Shown: positions 25,188 to 36,984 of the stretch, piece after piece
Layout of the letters: each line of letters opens with the position of its first letter
How positions within the stretch are numbered: the first letter of the stretch is position 1
Translations under genes and position numbers: made by a program
Assembly: GCA_005765155.1 (NCBI GenBank)
Contig: VCCP01000006.1
Span: forward strand, 1,562,501 to 1,626,500
DNA length: 64,000 nt
DNA from: Zelopaecilomyces penicillatus
Lineage: Eukaryota; Ascomycota; Sordariomycetes; Hypocreales; Pseudodiploosporaceae
Direction: 5' to 3'
The notes under the pieces: generated by a model
Seen by the model: the letters and a program-made list of their open reading frames with translations, nothing else
Told to the model about the DNA's origin: nothing
Database searches by the model: none

Positions 25188-26312
25188 TTATGCGGCAACG
25201 GCGTAAGACTGGCCAATGGAGCTCAGAGAACCCGAGGAGCTCATGAGGCTGTCGGCGGAGACCATGAAGTAAGAGTAGGCATGGAGGTACTCAAGAGCAT
25301 CAAGCTTAGGGGTGACGGTCTTGATGAAGTTGTTGATCTCATCGGGAGTGCCAAAGGGAGCGAACTCGGTCAACCAGACAGGCTTTCCACCGCAAGCCTC
25401 GTGGGCCTGCTCGAGGTGGGTGAACAGAGTGTCGGCAGCAGAAGCCTGATGATACCAGTGCACGTTGCAGAAGTCAACAGCGCAGCCTCCCTCTTGCTTG
25501 GAGCAGGCATCCATGAATCCCTTGAGCCACTGAATACCCTCTCCTGGGTTCTGGCTGTTGGTGATGGCAGGAGCGCCAATCAGGGCCTTGCCGGCGTACT
25601 TGTTCATGTACTGTTTGTGTCCGGCAGCAGCCACAGAAGGAGAGATATTAGCTTGTCCGGCATTGTCACACTCGTTGAAGCTGAACATGGCCTTGCTGCC
25701 ACCTTCAAGAGCCTTGGTGGCCATGTCATCCCAGCTCTCAGTGTGGATAGGAATAGGGCCCCAGAGCATGGGAACAAAGCTGAACTTGGAGTTGAGACCA
25801 CCGGAGCTTTGGCCCCAGTTGTAGCCCCAACCGCAGCTGGGACAACCCTCACCGAAAGTGTTGGCGAGTTTCACATCATTGTAGGCCAGGCCTCGCTTGC
25901 CAGAAAAGCCAGGACCGGAACCAGAGTCACCAGTCGAGGACTTGGTGGTGGTGGTAGGCGGTGCAGGAGCGTCGTACTTGGGAGCTGGGGGGTTGACCTC
26001 GCTCGGGGCAGGCTTGGCATAAGTCTGCAAAGTGGTGGGCTGCTGGGCTGCCTTGTTCTCGGGAACCTCAACCACGGGAGTGGGAGCAGCCTCGACGACG
26101 GGTGCTGGCACATTGGCGACATGGGCGATGGGAGAAGGCTTGGGCTGGCCGGCCTTGACATAGACGGTTTCATAGACAGTGACCCAGTCGGTGACGACGG
26201 CTCTCTTGTCAACCTGGTTCTGCGCATGGATATGACGATGAGAGTTGAAGGCCGCAGCGGAGCCGGCGAGGGCGGCGACCGAAGTCAGAGCGAAAGCTGT
26301 GTTGGCACGCAT
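25188..26312 (-). CDS. Secreted GH128 (Asl1-like) beta-1,3-glucanase family protein
   Basis: A single-exon gene for 374 residues, predicted to be a secreted or wall-bound glycoside hydrolase of family GH128 (fungal Asl1-like), which acts on beta-1,3-glucan. A signal peptide (about residues 1-21) is followed by a Kex2-type dibasic site (K36-R37), the short motif VVTDWVTVYETVYV common in fungal wall proteins, and a Pro/Ala/Thr-rich linker to about residue 130. The catalytic domain runs from KRGLAYND (about 139) to the C-terminus. The two expected carboxylates appear as E214 in SFNECDN (acid/base) and E316 in VWLTEFAPF (nucleophile). No cellulose-binding module or GPI signal is seen. The upstream side, on the coding strand, is strongly pyrimidine-rich, typical of well-expressed fungal genes. 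The 401-codon open frame on the opposite strand is a codon-bias shadow. Confidence 0.94.
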   Translation of the reverse strand: MRANTAFALTSVAALAGSAAAFNSHRHIHAQNQVDKRAVVTDWVTVYETVYVKAGQPKPSPIAHVANVPAPVVEAAPTPVVEVPENKAAQQPTTLQTYAKPAPSEVNPPAPKYDAPAPPTTTTKSSTGDSGSGPGFSGKRGLAYNDVKLANTFGEGCPSCGWGYNWGQSSGGLNSKFSFVPMLWGPIPIHTESWDDMATKALEGGSKAMFSFNECDNAGQANISPSVAAAGHKQYMNKYAGKALIGAPAITNSQNPGEGIQWLKGFMDACSKQEGGCAVDFCNVHWYHQASAADTLFTHLEQAHEACGGKPVWLTEFAPFGTPDEINNFIKTVTPKLDALEYLHAYSYFMVSADSLMSSSGSLSSIGQSYAVAA

Positions 26313-29300
26313 TTTGGATGGTTGTAGGATTTCTTTTGGTTTCCGTTACTTGTCTTTGTGAGAGAGTATTTTGCTTTGTATTTTGCTTTGCTTTCTGGAG
26401 AGGTGGTTTTCGAATAAAAAAAAGGGTCTTGTTGGAAAAAAGATGGCAATGGTTTGTTGGTCGGCACGGCCGAGGGAGTGTGATGGCAGTCTGTCAAAGA
26501 CGCGTAGGGAAAAAAAAAAAAGAAACAAAGTCGAGCTGGCGACCGGAAGAAAAGGAGAGACGATTTGGTTCTGGAAGAGAGACTGTGAAAACTGCTGTTG
26601 GCAATGAAAGAGAGAGAGGGGGGGAAAGAAGAGGAGGGAGAGGGAGTCCTCAAATACGGCGAGGATTTCGGTGTAAGCCAGGTGGTGGGCAGATGGCAGC
26701 CCGGCGGCGGTTGACGGGTAGGTCGGTTGGCGTGATCCAGGCACAGGCACAGGCACAGGCTCGGGCACACAGTGAAGAGGCTTCAGGCTAGTGGATGCAA
26801 GGTACAGGCGCCCGTGGAGACGCTGTGGAGACACGGTACAGGCACCGTACAGCCCACAGCAGTGCAAATCCAGGGCATCGTACAGGCCACTCCACTGTCC
26901 GGCACCCAATACAGGCTACAGCAGCGGCGGCACCGCTCGTCAGCTTCCCTGTTCGGGGAGCCAGAATTAGCGTGTTTCCGCCTAGTCTCCACCCACCCAC
27001 CCATCCATCTCATCCACCGGGGCCAGACCTCTCAGGGCCCAGATGGCTGGTTGGGTTACGTATGCTTCCTTGGCTCCTCTCTCTCCCTATCTCTCTCTGT
27101 CTTGGATGTCTTGATGAACACGAACTACAGCATAACTCGCCGGTTCTTTTGCCATCGACGGAAGTGTACCTACTTGCATGCATGCAGGACGGAACCACGG
27201 AGTATCCGCTTCGACGTCCCAATACATGAGCTATTGTGCGAGCCATTGTAATGGCGCAAACCAAAGTCTCAAACAGCAACAACAGCAACAACTTGATGAC
27301 GAGGTGTTTGTATCATGCATCAAAGGACCACGACACAAGTTGCTCACTATGCATTCACAAGGCCTCGTTAGCATGCTGTTTGGGCGCCTTTTGCACGTAT
27401 TAACCAAAAGTAATGACCATCTCTACTCACCAACAGCAGTATTACGCACCGTTTCGCAATGGACGCACAAGCCCTCCCCCTCTTCTCGTATTCCTAACTG
27501 TACACTTCTTCAAAGAAGATAATGCATCCTGACGGAGTTTAATAATACCTGCTACGTACAGACAAGTGCTGCATCAACGGAGCACATGCCCGCGCCGTTG
27601 CCTGCTCGGTCAAACTGGCCCGAACAAAAAGTCTAGACGCTCAGCGGGAGAGGCCGGATGGTTTGGGATCTTTCATACTGTACACTCACTACACATGCCT
27701 ACACTAGCTGAGGTGCTATCTTGCCCACTCATCGTCCGACTCGCCGAGATGCAAAGCAACTCCAAATGCCTCAGCTATCGCTTGGCTGGGTGGCTTGCAA
27801 GCGCCCAACGCAACAAGACCTTGCTGCTGGTTGAGACATTCAACGGTCCAGCGGCCAGTGGCCTAAGGCCCAGACTTTGGGGTTTCTTTACGCGCGGAAG
27901 ATATAAAAGGAAACAAAAATAAAAAAAAGAGGAGCCGCCGAGGGAGTTTTCCAAGAGTCCATCCATGGCCAAGATCCAAGGTTCTGGTGGTTCGAGATGG
28001 GTAGGTCGATAGGCTATTTGGTGCCAAGCCAGGGGAAGTGCCCAGTGCGTTGCCGCTTACATGTACAGCCTACTACAAGGGGCGGGGAGGCGCCAGCGGA
28101 AACTCTAACGGAGAGCCCAGCACAGTGAGGCTCCTCCAACAGCGAACCGCTCAGGGCCAACGGCGCCATCCCATTGGCTCGCATAGCTCAGGCACAGGCC
28201 GCTGGTTGGCTTGCAACGGAGGGGTGGAGCAGAAATGGCCGTTGTGGGCAGCGGCCCGCTTCCCATGTCTCTCGGCCAATTGCAACGTCTAGCGCTGCGT
28301 AGGCTCGAAATGTGAAACCGCCGTAGAAGCGCCTTGCATGTATAAAGTGCACAGCACTGTATGTATGTACCTACAGTACTATGGCAAAACAACCCCAAGC
28401 GAAGAAAGGAAAAGAGTTTTTTTCTTCTTCCCCGTTTTACGCGGGAGAAGGAAATGAAACAAAAATAAACTCATAATCAATTTCAACATAATTAGCTGCA
28501 GTTACGTACGCGTACACACTCAATAGATCTTCCGCTGTATCCATATTTGTGGCTGGGGGTGGTTGAGTATTTAGTGTGTCTTCCTTTGTTGGGAGCACGT
28601 GTCATGGTATCTATCTCAGGCTTCGCTGCTGCAAACTCCCTAGGCGTACACATATTAGCAGCAGCATGGGTATCAGATGCTGACCAGTTGCAACACTCCT
28701 CTCTCCGTCGCGATTAAACCGGACGGATGATTCCTCCAGGAGCGGCCACCTCCGTTCCGTCCACTGTGTCAGCACCCAAAGGGCTCTCTCTGCATCTTCT
28801 TTTTTCTCAGCATCCGGATTAAGAAGGTGTCCACTCCTTCGTCTCGTCCGGTATGAAACACTCTGACAGTGGAGACGCCCGCAAGTCCGTAATCGCGCCA
28901 TAGGAATGGGTACTGTGAGAGAACTTTAAGAGCCTTGCCAGTCATCCAATTAAATAAGATGACAATCTAGGAAAATATGTACAATAGTTTGCTTTAATTA
29001 GAGTGTTATTCTGTTTCCATCTTAAAATAATTTTAAATGAAATTTGTAGAAACATATTTCATCAAGAAGCTGCCAGTTTCTTGACATGGTAGCCGCCCAT
29101 ATGGCCTGCAATCGCGCCATACTGTAGAGATTGATGCCCACCACTGCTCCCGTGATGGCTATGGCTCGTCCCATGTGGTTAGCCGGCATTGGACCTGCTT
29201 TGTTTCATCTCCAGAGTGAAGCAATGACGGGGGGGCAGGCAATGCTTGCTTGTCCAACGCAGACACCTGCCAGGCTGTATGTCTGTCAGTCAGATGTCGG

Positions 29301-30819
29301 TCGCTTCACACCGCATCAGGGCCATGCAAACAGGTTGGCAAGCGGTGCAACATGGTGGCTCCACGATTTGCACAACGCACAGCATCGGGCTTCATTTCAT
29401 TTCATTTCATTTCATTTCATTTCAATCAAGCAACACCTTTGGGCTCTTTTCTGTTACCGCCTCGCATTCCACAAAATAACCCGTAACGGCAGTTGGAAGC
29501 AGAGTGGTTTGTTCTTCGTGTGATTGGCCGTGCAAACAAAATTACAGTTGTGCGGCATTGCTAGGGGAAATGGCCTTAAACTTAGGTGCGCATACATACG
29601 TGGCGGGCCAGCAGATTCCCCTGATGAACCAAATAGTTACACCTTTGGATCCACGATTCTACATACCTGCCTTTGATTTGCTTCTCGTTGGGCGATCCAC
29701 GTCCGTATTTCCTCTCTTACCACTAATAGACACTAGACAACATGGAATGCTACGTGGTGGTTTGTGATTTCGTCCCGACGAGCTGGCAATCTCCACCAGC
29801 TAAGGTGCCACGTTGACTGCCAGCCCGATCGTGCCGTTGCCACTACCGACCGGGACCTGATCCAAGCGAAATTGCACCCGCTTTCTTGGCGTTTTTTGGA
29901 CTTCACGACTGATCGTCACCGCCAACTCATCTCCTGTGTTGCATTCAGAAAGCTTGTGTGCCATGGTCACGGTCGCAGGCACTGGTTCTGTCATTCCCGG
30001 ATGTCGACGATTGGCAGATTTGTAACCCGGGGTATGGTCATCAGAACTTTATGCTCACGGCAATTGCGGTATCAGCTCAGCAGACTGTTCTTCCATCTTC
30101 TGGACTTCCCACATGGAGAGCAAGATCAAGTAACCATGTGACCCTCCAACGTAGCGGCCCTTGCAAATACGTTGCATTTGCGCGCACGATAATTCGAGTG
30201 CTTATTTTTACGCAGTCTGCACTAAAAATGACAGATTTATCGATACTAAATAACATGCATTCGATGCAAACCTTTGACGCCTGGTGATGCCTTTTGGATT
30301 GAACACACCTGCAATGTATCGATACTATATATATATATTGAGCGTTAAAGGAGTTATTAGATGCTATTTGTATTTGTTTATTGGGCGATTTCTAGATTTG
30401 ATCCAGAACCCGATACGAGCAAACAAACCACATCTAATAAATCCTGCAAAGTCCAATGTACATATAGTGTTGAAACGTTGTTGGTTAGTTAATCCAAAAG
30501 ACATCATGAATCTATAAACTTATGCGCACAAGAATCCTAGTGAACATGATCCAGCAGGCTACACGGAAGAGAAGATGACTGCTTCACCTCAGCTATAGAC
30601 TTTTGTAATCCTTTGGTTGCGATGATCATTCCGCTATAACTCTGCTTCTTGAATTTATTTGCCTGATAGTGAGTCACTGGCAATCTACTCTCTGCAGTCC
30701 CTTTCCGGATTCTTTGTTTGCTAGAGACAACCGATTATTAAACGAAGAGGAGTTGTTGAGTGATCACTCCATCGTGTTCGTGAGCATTAATCTAGTCCAA
30801 TCGATGCATACCCAAGACT
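26313..30819. other. 4.5-kb intergenic region with simple repeats and AT-rich patches
   Basis: No convincing gene is seen. The first 400 bases are the purine-rich plus-strand face of the GH128 promoter. Further on there are a GGCACA-like hexamer tract (26739-26765), a CT tract near 27080-27105, a TTCAT pentanucleotide array (29391-29424), and AT-rich patches at about 28930-29070 and 30220-30520, the latter with a TATATATATAT run near 30327-30338. Open frames here, the longest near 26346-26909 and 29764-30141, overlap on both strands and lack recognisable domains. Confidence 0.55.
29391..29424. repeat. TTCAT pentanucleotide microsatellite
   Basis: Six full TTCAT units plus TTCA in tandem, without interruption, in an intergenic stretch. 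Confidence 0.95.
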
Positions 30820-31593
30820 TTACTGCTCATTCTCGTACATTGTATTCAGCAATCGTTCTTCGTCATTGACCTCCCCATCAAGTGCAGTAGACGGACCCGG
30901 GCGGCGGAAAAACATGCCTTCAAACTCCTGGGGATAGAACCCGGCGTACTCCCAATCAATAATAGCCTTGACCTTTAACGTTTCTGGGTCCACTATAACA
31001 TTATGTGTAGATAGGTCGTTGTGACAGAAAACCAAATCTTTAACCTCCCTTGGCTTCATTACCCATTCTACACGGACAGGGTGCTTCAGGGCTCGATATG
31101 GCGGGATGACCTAGCTCATATAAGTTAGTATAAAGGGGGAAAGAACAGAACTAGAGCAGCTCACAAGCCCAGAGGGCCCACCCCAAATATCAGATTTCAA
31201 ACCTCGAAGAGTGGTAATATAGGTTTCCAACTCTACTTCCACATCCTTGTGTTGCTCTAGTGTAAGACTGGACATGGTAACTCCATCTACATACTCTGTA
31301 ACCAGATAAACAGCTTCATCATCCTCAAAGCACGCATACAACTTTGGCACAGGGATGTTTGTGTTTTTGGTTATAAACCGCAAGGCAGCAGCTTCATTCA
31401 ACAGCCGTTCTTTTCCAAGACGAGGTATGCACAATGAACCACCAAAGAGGCTGTACTGCCATTCGGAGGGACGTAGGCTGCGCTTGATATACGAACCATC
31501 GATATCAACATGGTAGTACTTTCGCTCTGTTGTGAACACGACGCAGTCTTGTTCGCGTCGCGCATTGAGCATAGCGTTTGTAACAGGAGACAT
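30820..31593 (-). CDS. APH-family phosphotransferase / kinase-like protein
   Basis: A small protein of 239 residues with an aminoglycoside-phosphotransferase/choline-kinase-like fold. Exons are 31593-31165 and 31110-30820; the 54-nt intron has a GTGAGC donor, a TACTAAC branch site and a GAGCTAG acceptor, and joins GPSGL to VIPPYR. The catalytic loop is FCHNDLSTHNVIV (H173, D175, N180) and the metal-binding motif is IIDWEYAGF (D195). A helix-C Glu is probably E67 in LLNEAAALRF. These are the residues needed for activity, so it may be a working kinase. In filamentous fungi this family is large and its substrates are mostly unknown; a role in drug resistance should not be assumed. It stands alone, with long intergenic stretches on both sides. 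Confidence 0.87.
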
Positions 31594-32968
31594 TGTATTA
31601 GAGTTTGAATTTGATTTTGTTTTGAAAATGAAACAAAGACTTTGAGTTGGGTAAGAGGGGAAAGAAAGTGTTGGTTGCCTTGGCGGTGGTATGAATATAT
31701 TCCTATGGTCGGGGTGTAATAAACGGGGCGCCTATAAATAGGACACCTAGAAAACCGGGTGATTCCTATAAACGGGGTGTATCATAATAAATATGCTGGT
31801 GGTATTATTGGTGTCCATGGATCTGTACAAGTTCTGAACGGTGAAATCCAAGAGATGGCTGCGTTGAAAGAATAACCTTCTTGTGGACGGAACCCCACAG
31901 ACGATGGAGAAGAAACAGAGCTAGACATACGAAACCAAGTTAAATGCATGTGTTACTTTCAACGCCCTATATAACCTACCGTTTTACTAACTAGGGCAAA
32001 GGCATGTTGTATCATCTAGCCTTGCGGTCTGTATATCATCGCTTGACTAGGATATTTTTCAAGAAACCGTCAGGAAACCATGCCCAGTTCCTACAAGCCA
32101 ATTGATGTGCTTTTAAATTACAAACAGCTCAGTTGCCATTGTGAGCTGATTATAATGGGATCCCAGTTCTCAAGATGGTGAACACACACCGAGAGATGTG
32201 ATTGCATGGTGTTGACCATCTATGACATGCCTCACCTATAGTCCACTTCCGCCCTCAACCCCAACCTTGCTTGACTGTCCATGCTTTATACAGCCATCAC
32301 CTTTGTTTCCGTTGTGTTGATGTATAACTGGTCGGTATTTTGATCACAAACAGCTCTCCCTTGAAATTCACCCCCCCGTGCGTCAAAGAGCCCATGTCTG
32401 TCGATCCCAATGCGCCTATCAGAGGCACCATGCGACTTGAGCTGTTGTTGCCCTCTGATTGGGCGCAAGCTCTGCGGAGTAAAGTTACTCTCGTCCAGGA
32501 TCAAGAACCACAAAGCGCGCGTGGGAGAGGTTCCCCCACATCAAATGACGTGCCAGTAAATAACTGCAAATCCCGATAATTATTAATAAACCAACACCAT
32601 CTTCTTTCGTTAATCTCCAGCAAGCGCCAGTCATCGTTGCCTCCAAGGAGGGTTTCCAACAGAGAAGTACTTTATAGAGTCTCCTGTCATCCTTGGGAGT
32701 TTCTTACAGAGTGTTATCACTGGGTACAGACCGACAAAATCACACACTTACCAGTGACCACCTACTTCCCTCACTTACCTAATAACCGTGAGTTATGGTG
32801 GAATGTTACACTCAGTCTTTGAACACAAGCGCTTAAATTCCACCGCATGCGACATGGTTATCAGGCCTTCCCTGAGCCGCGTTGAAAGCCATCAAAACTG
32901 CTACTAGGCATCAAACATCGCCAAAGGCGCCCACTCCACTTCACTTTGGGTGGGGAAACAAACCAACC
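31594..32968. other. Intergenic region upstream of the APH-like gene
   Basis: No gene is seen. On the promoter side of the APH-like gene there are imperfect direct repeats of an 18-bp unit with the core CGGGGTGTA. The remainder is AT-rich or unstructured, and the end is the short leader of the conserved gene starting at 32969. Confidence 0.5.
31701..31781. repeat. Imperfect direct repeat upstream of the APH-like gene
   Basis: TCCTATGGTCGGGGTGTA (31701-31718) and TCCTATAAACGGGGTGTA (31764-31781) match at 15 of 18 positions. Between them lie related pieces (AAACGGGGCG, CCTATAAATAGG). The block starts about 110 bases upstream of the ATG at 31593 and may be part of its promoter. Confidence 0.65.
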
Positions 32969-33514
32969 ATGACACAGCTCGTTGCTGTGGCCTTGTTCCA
33001 CCGCGACGGCTTTTCTCGAGGACATGCCCGGCGAACGTTTGGCTTTGAGGCCTACCATTGGGGCATAATCATCATGCCCCCAGGGAACCGAGGGCAGGAT
33101 TGCCAAGTGTTTGAAGCCACCGACGCATCCACCATCGACCCCATCACATTCCGAATGAAGAACCCTACCATGGACTGGTGGCTCCGTACCAAGGAGGACA
33201 CCGACAACGACGACCCTGCCCTCGGTGCTAAGCTGCTTGGGCGCATCGTCATTGGTAAATTGCCAGATGGGGTATCAAGCGCCGATCTTCGAGACTTTTT
33301 TGAACGAGTGCCTCTGCCGGTCAGAAACATGCATCCGCAACAGAGCTGCGTAACGTGGGCTGTCGGTGCTATCCGGGACTTGCAGAGACGAGGTTGGGTA
33401 GAGGATTTCGAACTTGACGGGTTTAAAGACTTGGCGCTCTCTTACGCAGATGACAGGATGCGAGGGTCGGATTCAAGCGAGCCGGATGTCAAGTATTACG
33501 GTGTTGAGAGTTGA
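32969..33514 (+). CDS. Conserved unnamed fungal protein, 181 residues
   Basis: An intronless gene whose frame is open from 32882; the first ATG in good context is 32969 (ACCATGACAC), giving MTQLVAVALFHRDGFSR. The protein is compact and globular in composition, with many aromatic residues (FGFEAYHWGIIIMPP, TMDWWLRT) and an evenly mixed charge, and looks like a real folded domain. There is no signal peptide, membrane helix or known motif. The segment CVTWAVGAIRDLQRRGWVE is distinctive, with a Cys ahead of Trp, but no catalytic set can be named. I have the impression of a widespread fungal family seen as stand-alone proteins, but no function is assigned here. Flanking genes are far away and give no hint. 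Confidence 0.78.
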   Translation: MTQLVAVALFHRDGFSRGHARRTFGFEAYHWGIIIMPPGNRGQDCQVFEATDASTIDPITFRMKNPTMDWWLRTKEDTDNDDPALGAKLLGRIVIGKLPDGVSSADLRDFFERVPLPVRNMHPQQSCVTWAVGAIRDLQRRGWVEDFELDGFKDLALSYADDRMRGSDSSEPDVKYYGVES

Positions 33515-35305
33515 GATTCTTGAGGCGATTCATCAAAAAGAAAAAGGGGTTGAGACTATCTCTCATTTGGGTAAAAACAAAAAGAATGCAGGGGGGGACT
33601 TATTATTACTCTGTGCCTCGACATATGGACACACGATAGAACACACTATGCATTTGAAAGCCTGTTGTGGCCTTGCAGCGAACGGCGTTGCAGGAAGCAC
33701 AAAGAGCCACGTGGCCACAATAATGAAATTCAGACAAAAAAGGACTGTTTGGATCTCCACATGCTTATTGGTTTGCGGGATTGGAATTTGCAACTTTAAC
33801 GACTTGGAAGGAATAGGCAGCAGTTTGCGCGATGAATTCGAGGACGTAGGTTGTTCAAGCCATCTCAAAGGTTGCCGGGTAGTCAACCACTTATATATCA
33901 ACTAGTAGTGTGTTGGTCAATATCCTGACCCTTCGAAGTGACTGTAATGATGGTGAATGAATGTCAAGTATACCAAGAGGCAAGCATGAATTGATGATGT
34001 TTCATTCAATACTTGCTTGCTCTGAGACGGCGCTCATTAGTGTTTACTCAACTCCGAAAAGCCCACCTTGCTAGACACAGTAAAATATGTGCATAATTTT
34101 ACCCAAACAGGATATATATTTATTTATAGCGCCTTGAAATATAGATTATCAATCGTGACATGTCAACAAAGTTAGCAGACAGCAGCACAGCCATCCTTGC
34201 TTACCTTGGAAATCGGTCTCTGATGACCCGATCGTCTCCCCACCCTTGATGAAGAAAGCAGAAGCGTTGTGCACCGCGGCCACTCTGTTTTTTGTGACCT
34301 TGCGTGAGGAGATCTCAGCTATCTTTTATGATTGATAATGCTTTGATCAATTTATTTTTGACAAGCTTATTAAATACATCTAGATGGAATGTGGATGTTG
34401 CTCTAGGCTTCTACTGGTGATCACCATCATCATGACCAAATGCTTCCTCTATCGTCGAGTTTCCACCATCCCGCCACACCAGGGCCACATCTAATTGGAA
34501 TCCTACCTGTCATGCTTACGTCTTTCTTGCCCGCTAAAAAGCTTGTCCTAGAGAGCGTGAATTTGCTAGTGTGCATACATAGCTTTGCCGGCCGGCCGAA
34601 CCCCCCCCCCCAGCCCCGAACGATTTGCATCGAGACCCCCCACGTCACAGGCTTGAATCAGCCGCAAATATGCTGGTAATCAAACGTGACGAATTGAGGC
34701 CTTTCTAAGATGGTCTGCCAAGTCAGTTTTTCCTTTTATTAGCGACCCCTCACACTGGTTTGCTCCGGTTCGACAGAGAGAGAGAGAATAAAAGAGAGGA
34801 AAGAAAGGGGGACCGATGCGAGCTTGGGAACCCAACCACCACCACCGAGAGCCGGCCGGGGTATTGATGGCCCGTTTCACTGCCACTCTTACACCTTGGG
34901 AGGCTGAGAGCCAGGCCGACCAAGCAGCCACGGCACATCTCAATGTAGAGGTGAACGCTCCAGACTCTAGGCAACCTCATTAATGGGAACTCCATACACG
35001 TGACGGCCACCCGTGGTCGTTGAACGGCTTCATTGCGTTTCTGCTCCGAGACATTTCTTTTCCACTCTTGCGTCTTTGTTCGGTCAAACTAGTCCACAAC
35101 ACCAAGCCTATCCCGTTTTCCGCCCTTGCTTGTCAACGACCCCCACCAACTGTAGAACGACAAGTACGTTTGAAGACAACACTGCAACACCACAAAGTTC
35201 CACAACACCACCCAGCCTGCTCCGGTAAATTGAGAGAAAATAGAAATCATACACACACAAACCAATACCGCCGCAATCGTTTCGTGGGTTGTCTATTAAT
35301 TGACC
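33515..35305. other. Intergenic region, 1.8 kb
   Basis: No gene is seen. It includes AT-rich stretches near 34080-34150 and 34320-34385, a C run near 34600-34611, a GA tract near 34776-34800 and, at its right end, the C- and A-rich leader of the Zn2Cys6 gene. Confidence 0.55.
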
Positions 35306-36984
35306 ATGGATATGCAACACTTTGCTGGCGGGATGATGTCCTACCCAGAACCACCCGAGTTCGACTATGTTGCTTTTCTGCAGGCTGAAGACGTCCCCTT
35401 TCAGAATTCTACACACCCTCACGCTACTGCGTCCACGTCTGAGTCATCAGAAAAAGCGACTCCTCCAAGCTCAGATGCCATGAGTTCTTCGAGAACCGGC
35501 ACGGAAGTCGCTCGTCGGCAGTCCATGGCAAAGCCAAGACTAGAGCGGAGGGGTCATACCAAGAGTCGCCGGGGGTGTTATAACTGCAAGCGACGACGTA
35601 TCAAGGTAGGTGCTGAATGACATGATTGCTTCAATTTTTTGGTGCTGCACGGATATACTAGATCTGGTATTGGGAGAAAGTAATACTTACCATTTTGTCT
35701 CGGTAGTGCCAAGAGAACCACCCGGCGTGCGGTCACTGCGTAAAGACAGGGTTAAAATGTGAATATCCTTCGATGCCTCAGATTACCCATCAGGTGAGTC
35801 TCAGTTTTCTTCGTTGGAGATGGAGAAGTATTATTGTACAAAGCTAGAGCTGATCCGCTTGGATAGCCTCACAACCAAATCCCCTTATTCAGTCTGCAAG
35901 ATATGCGCTGCTTCCAGCACTTTCTCACCCAATGCTTCCCTCATCACCCCTTAAAGCAAGAGGAAATTTGGACCCACGAGATTCCTTGCATAGCGCACAA
36001 TGTAAGTGGGATTCTAATCAAGCATCTGATCAAGGTGTTGCTGCTGACACTGGACTGGCCAGCACGAGTTTCTCATGCACGCCATATTGGGATACGCTGC
36101 TTCTGAGCTCTCACACTCTGATACTAGTCTTGTCCCAACGGCCATGAACCACCGCATAAAAGCCATCAGATCCATCAAGAAGCGGCTTTCAGATTCATCA
36201 AGGACCGATACTTCCTACGAAGAAGCGAATGCGCTCATCGCCACTTGCTTTGCCTTGACGTTCCAATCCGTTAGTCTGGATGATGGTCTGGCCGAGTACA
36301 TGACCTTTATCCGCGGAATCATGATTGTCGGGATGCAAATGATGTTCAAAGGGATCAAGCCCATTTTTGGGAACTTGCTCGAGCAAAACCAGGATGATAT
36401 ACTGGCACCTTATATGGAAGGACTTCCACTGATCCAGCGTGGATGGGCGGAAGCTGCAGTCGAGGCCATTGCCAATCTGAGACCCTTATGTGTTCAGCAA
36501 GTCGAGATTGAGTACTATGAACAACTGCTCGAGGTAGCCGAGCAATTACTTGCAAACTCGTTTGAAGGTGAGCCCATCAATGCCCTGCTATTTGCGTCAT
36601 TCTTTGGAAGAAAATCATCTGCCCCATACTAACACACATTTGTAACCAGCATACAAAGCAAATTCAAGACAATACGGGTGGTGGATGATGCTGCCTCACG
36701 GCACTTTCCAAGAGGTCATCAACCCAAATAACCAAACGATGCTTCTTCTGCACTCGCACTGGATTGGCCTCTCGCAAATCATGTCCTTTATCAACGAACA
36801 AGAGTACGCGGCGCGAGACAAGAAGCCTTCCAGGGAAGATTCGCGCATCGACCCAGGCTTTATCAGATGGCTTAAGCACCTTAACGCACGGATAGACTAC
36901 GAACATCAGATGTATAACCAATGGCCGATGTGGGTAGACGACCAATTGGAAAAGGACATTACCTTTTTTGGAAGGGCTCGGTAG
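35306..36984 (+). CDS. Zn2Cys6 (Gal4-type) transcription factor
   Basis: A fungal-specific transcription factor of 453 residues from exons 35306-35605, 35707-35793, 35867-36001, 36063-36567 and 36650-36984. All joins keep frame, with donors GTAGGT, GTGAGT, GTAAGT and GTGAGC. The binuclear zinc cluster spans the first junction: C91 and C94 in RRGCYNCKRRRIK, then C101, C108, C111 and C118 in the next exon (CQENHPACGHCVKTGLKCEYP). The CX2CX6C spacing with a basic stretch is the canonical Gal4 fold. After a short linker, the rest is alpha-helical and resembles the fungal transcription-factor domain of the Upc2-like group (MRCFQHFLTQCFP, ILGYAASELSH, MTFIRGIMIVGMQ). The protein is shorter than most relatives. 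Its N-terminus is Ser/Thr-rich. No biosynthetic or transport cluster is next to it, so its targets are unknown. Confidence 0.92.

Noticed and set aside
25122..26327. 401-codon open frame on the strand opposite the GH128 gene
   Set aside because: It mirrors the GH128 coding region codon for codon, with Val/Gly/Leu-rich shadow composition and no domain; codon bias of the real gene explains it.
26346..26909. 187-codon minus-strand frame upstream of GH128
   Set aside because: Low-complexity Ser/Phe/Leu translation of the pyrimidine-rich promoter; not a protein.
29764..30141. Overlapping frames on both strands that might be a degraded gene
   Set aside because: Pieces such as AVTISREVQKTPRKRVQFRLDQ look protein-like, but stops interrupt every frame and no family is recognised, so a pseudogene call is not supported.
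30820..31593. Reading the APH-family gene as an antibiotic-resistance gene
   Set aside because: The fold family is broad in fungi, and nothing in the sequence or its neighbours indicates an aminoglycoside substrate.
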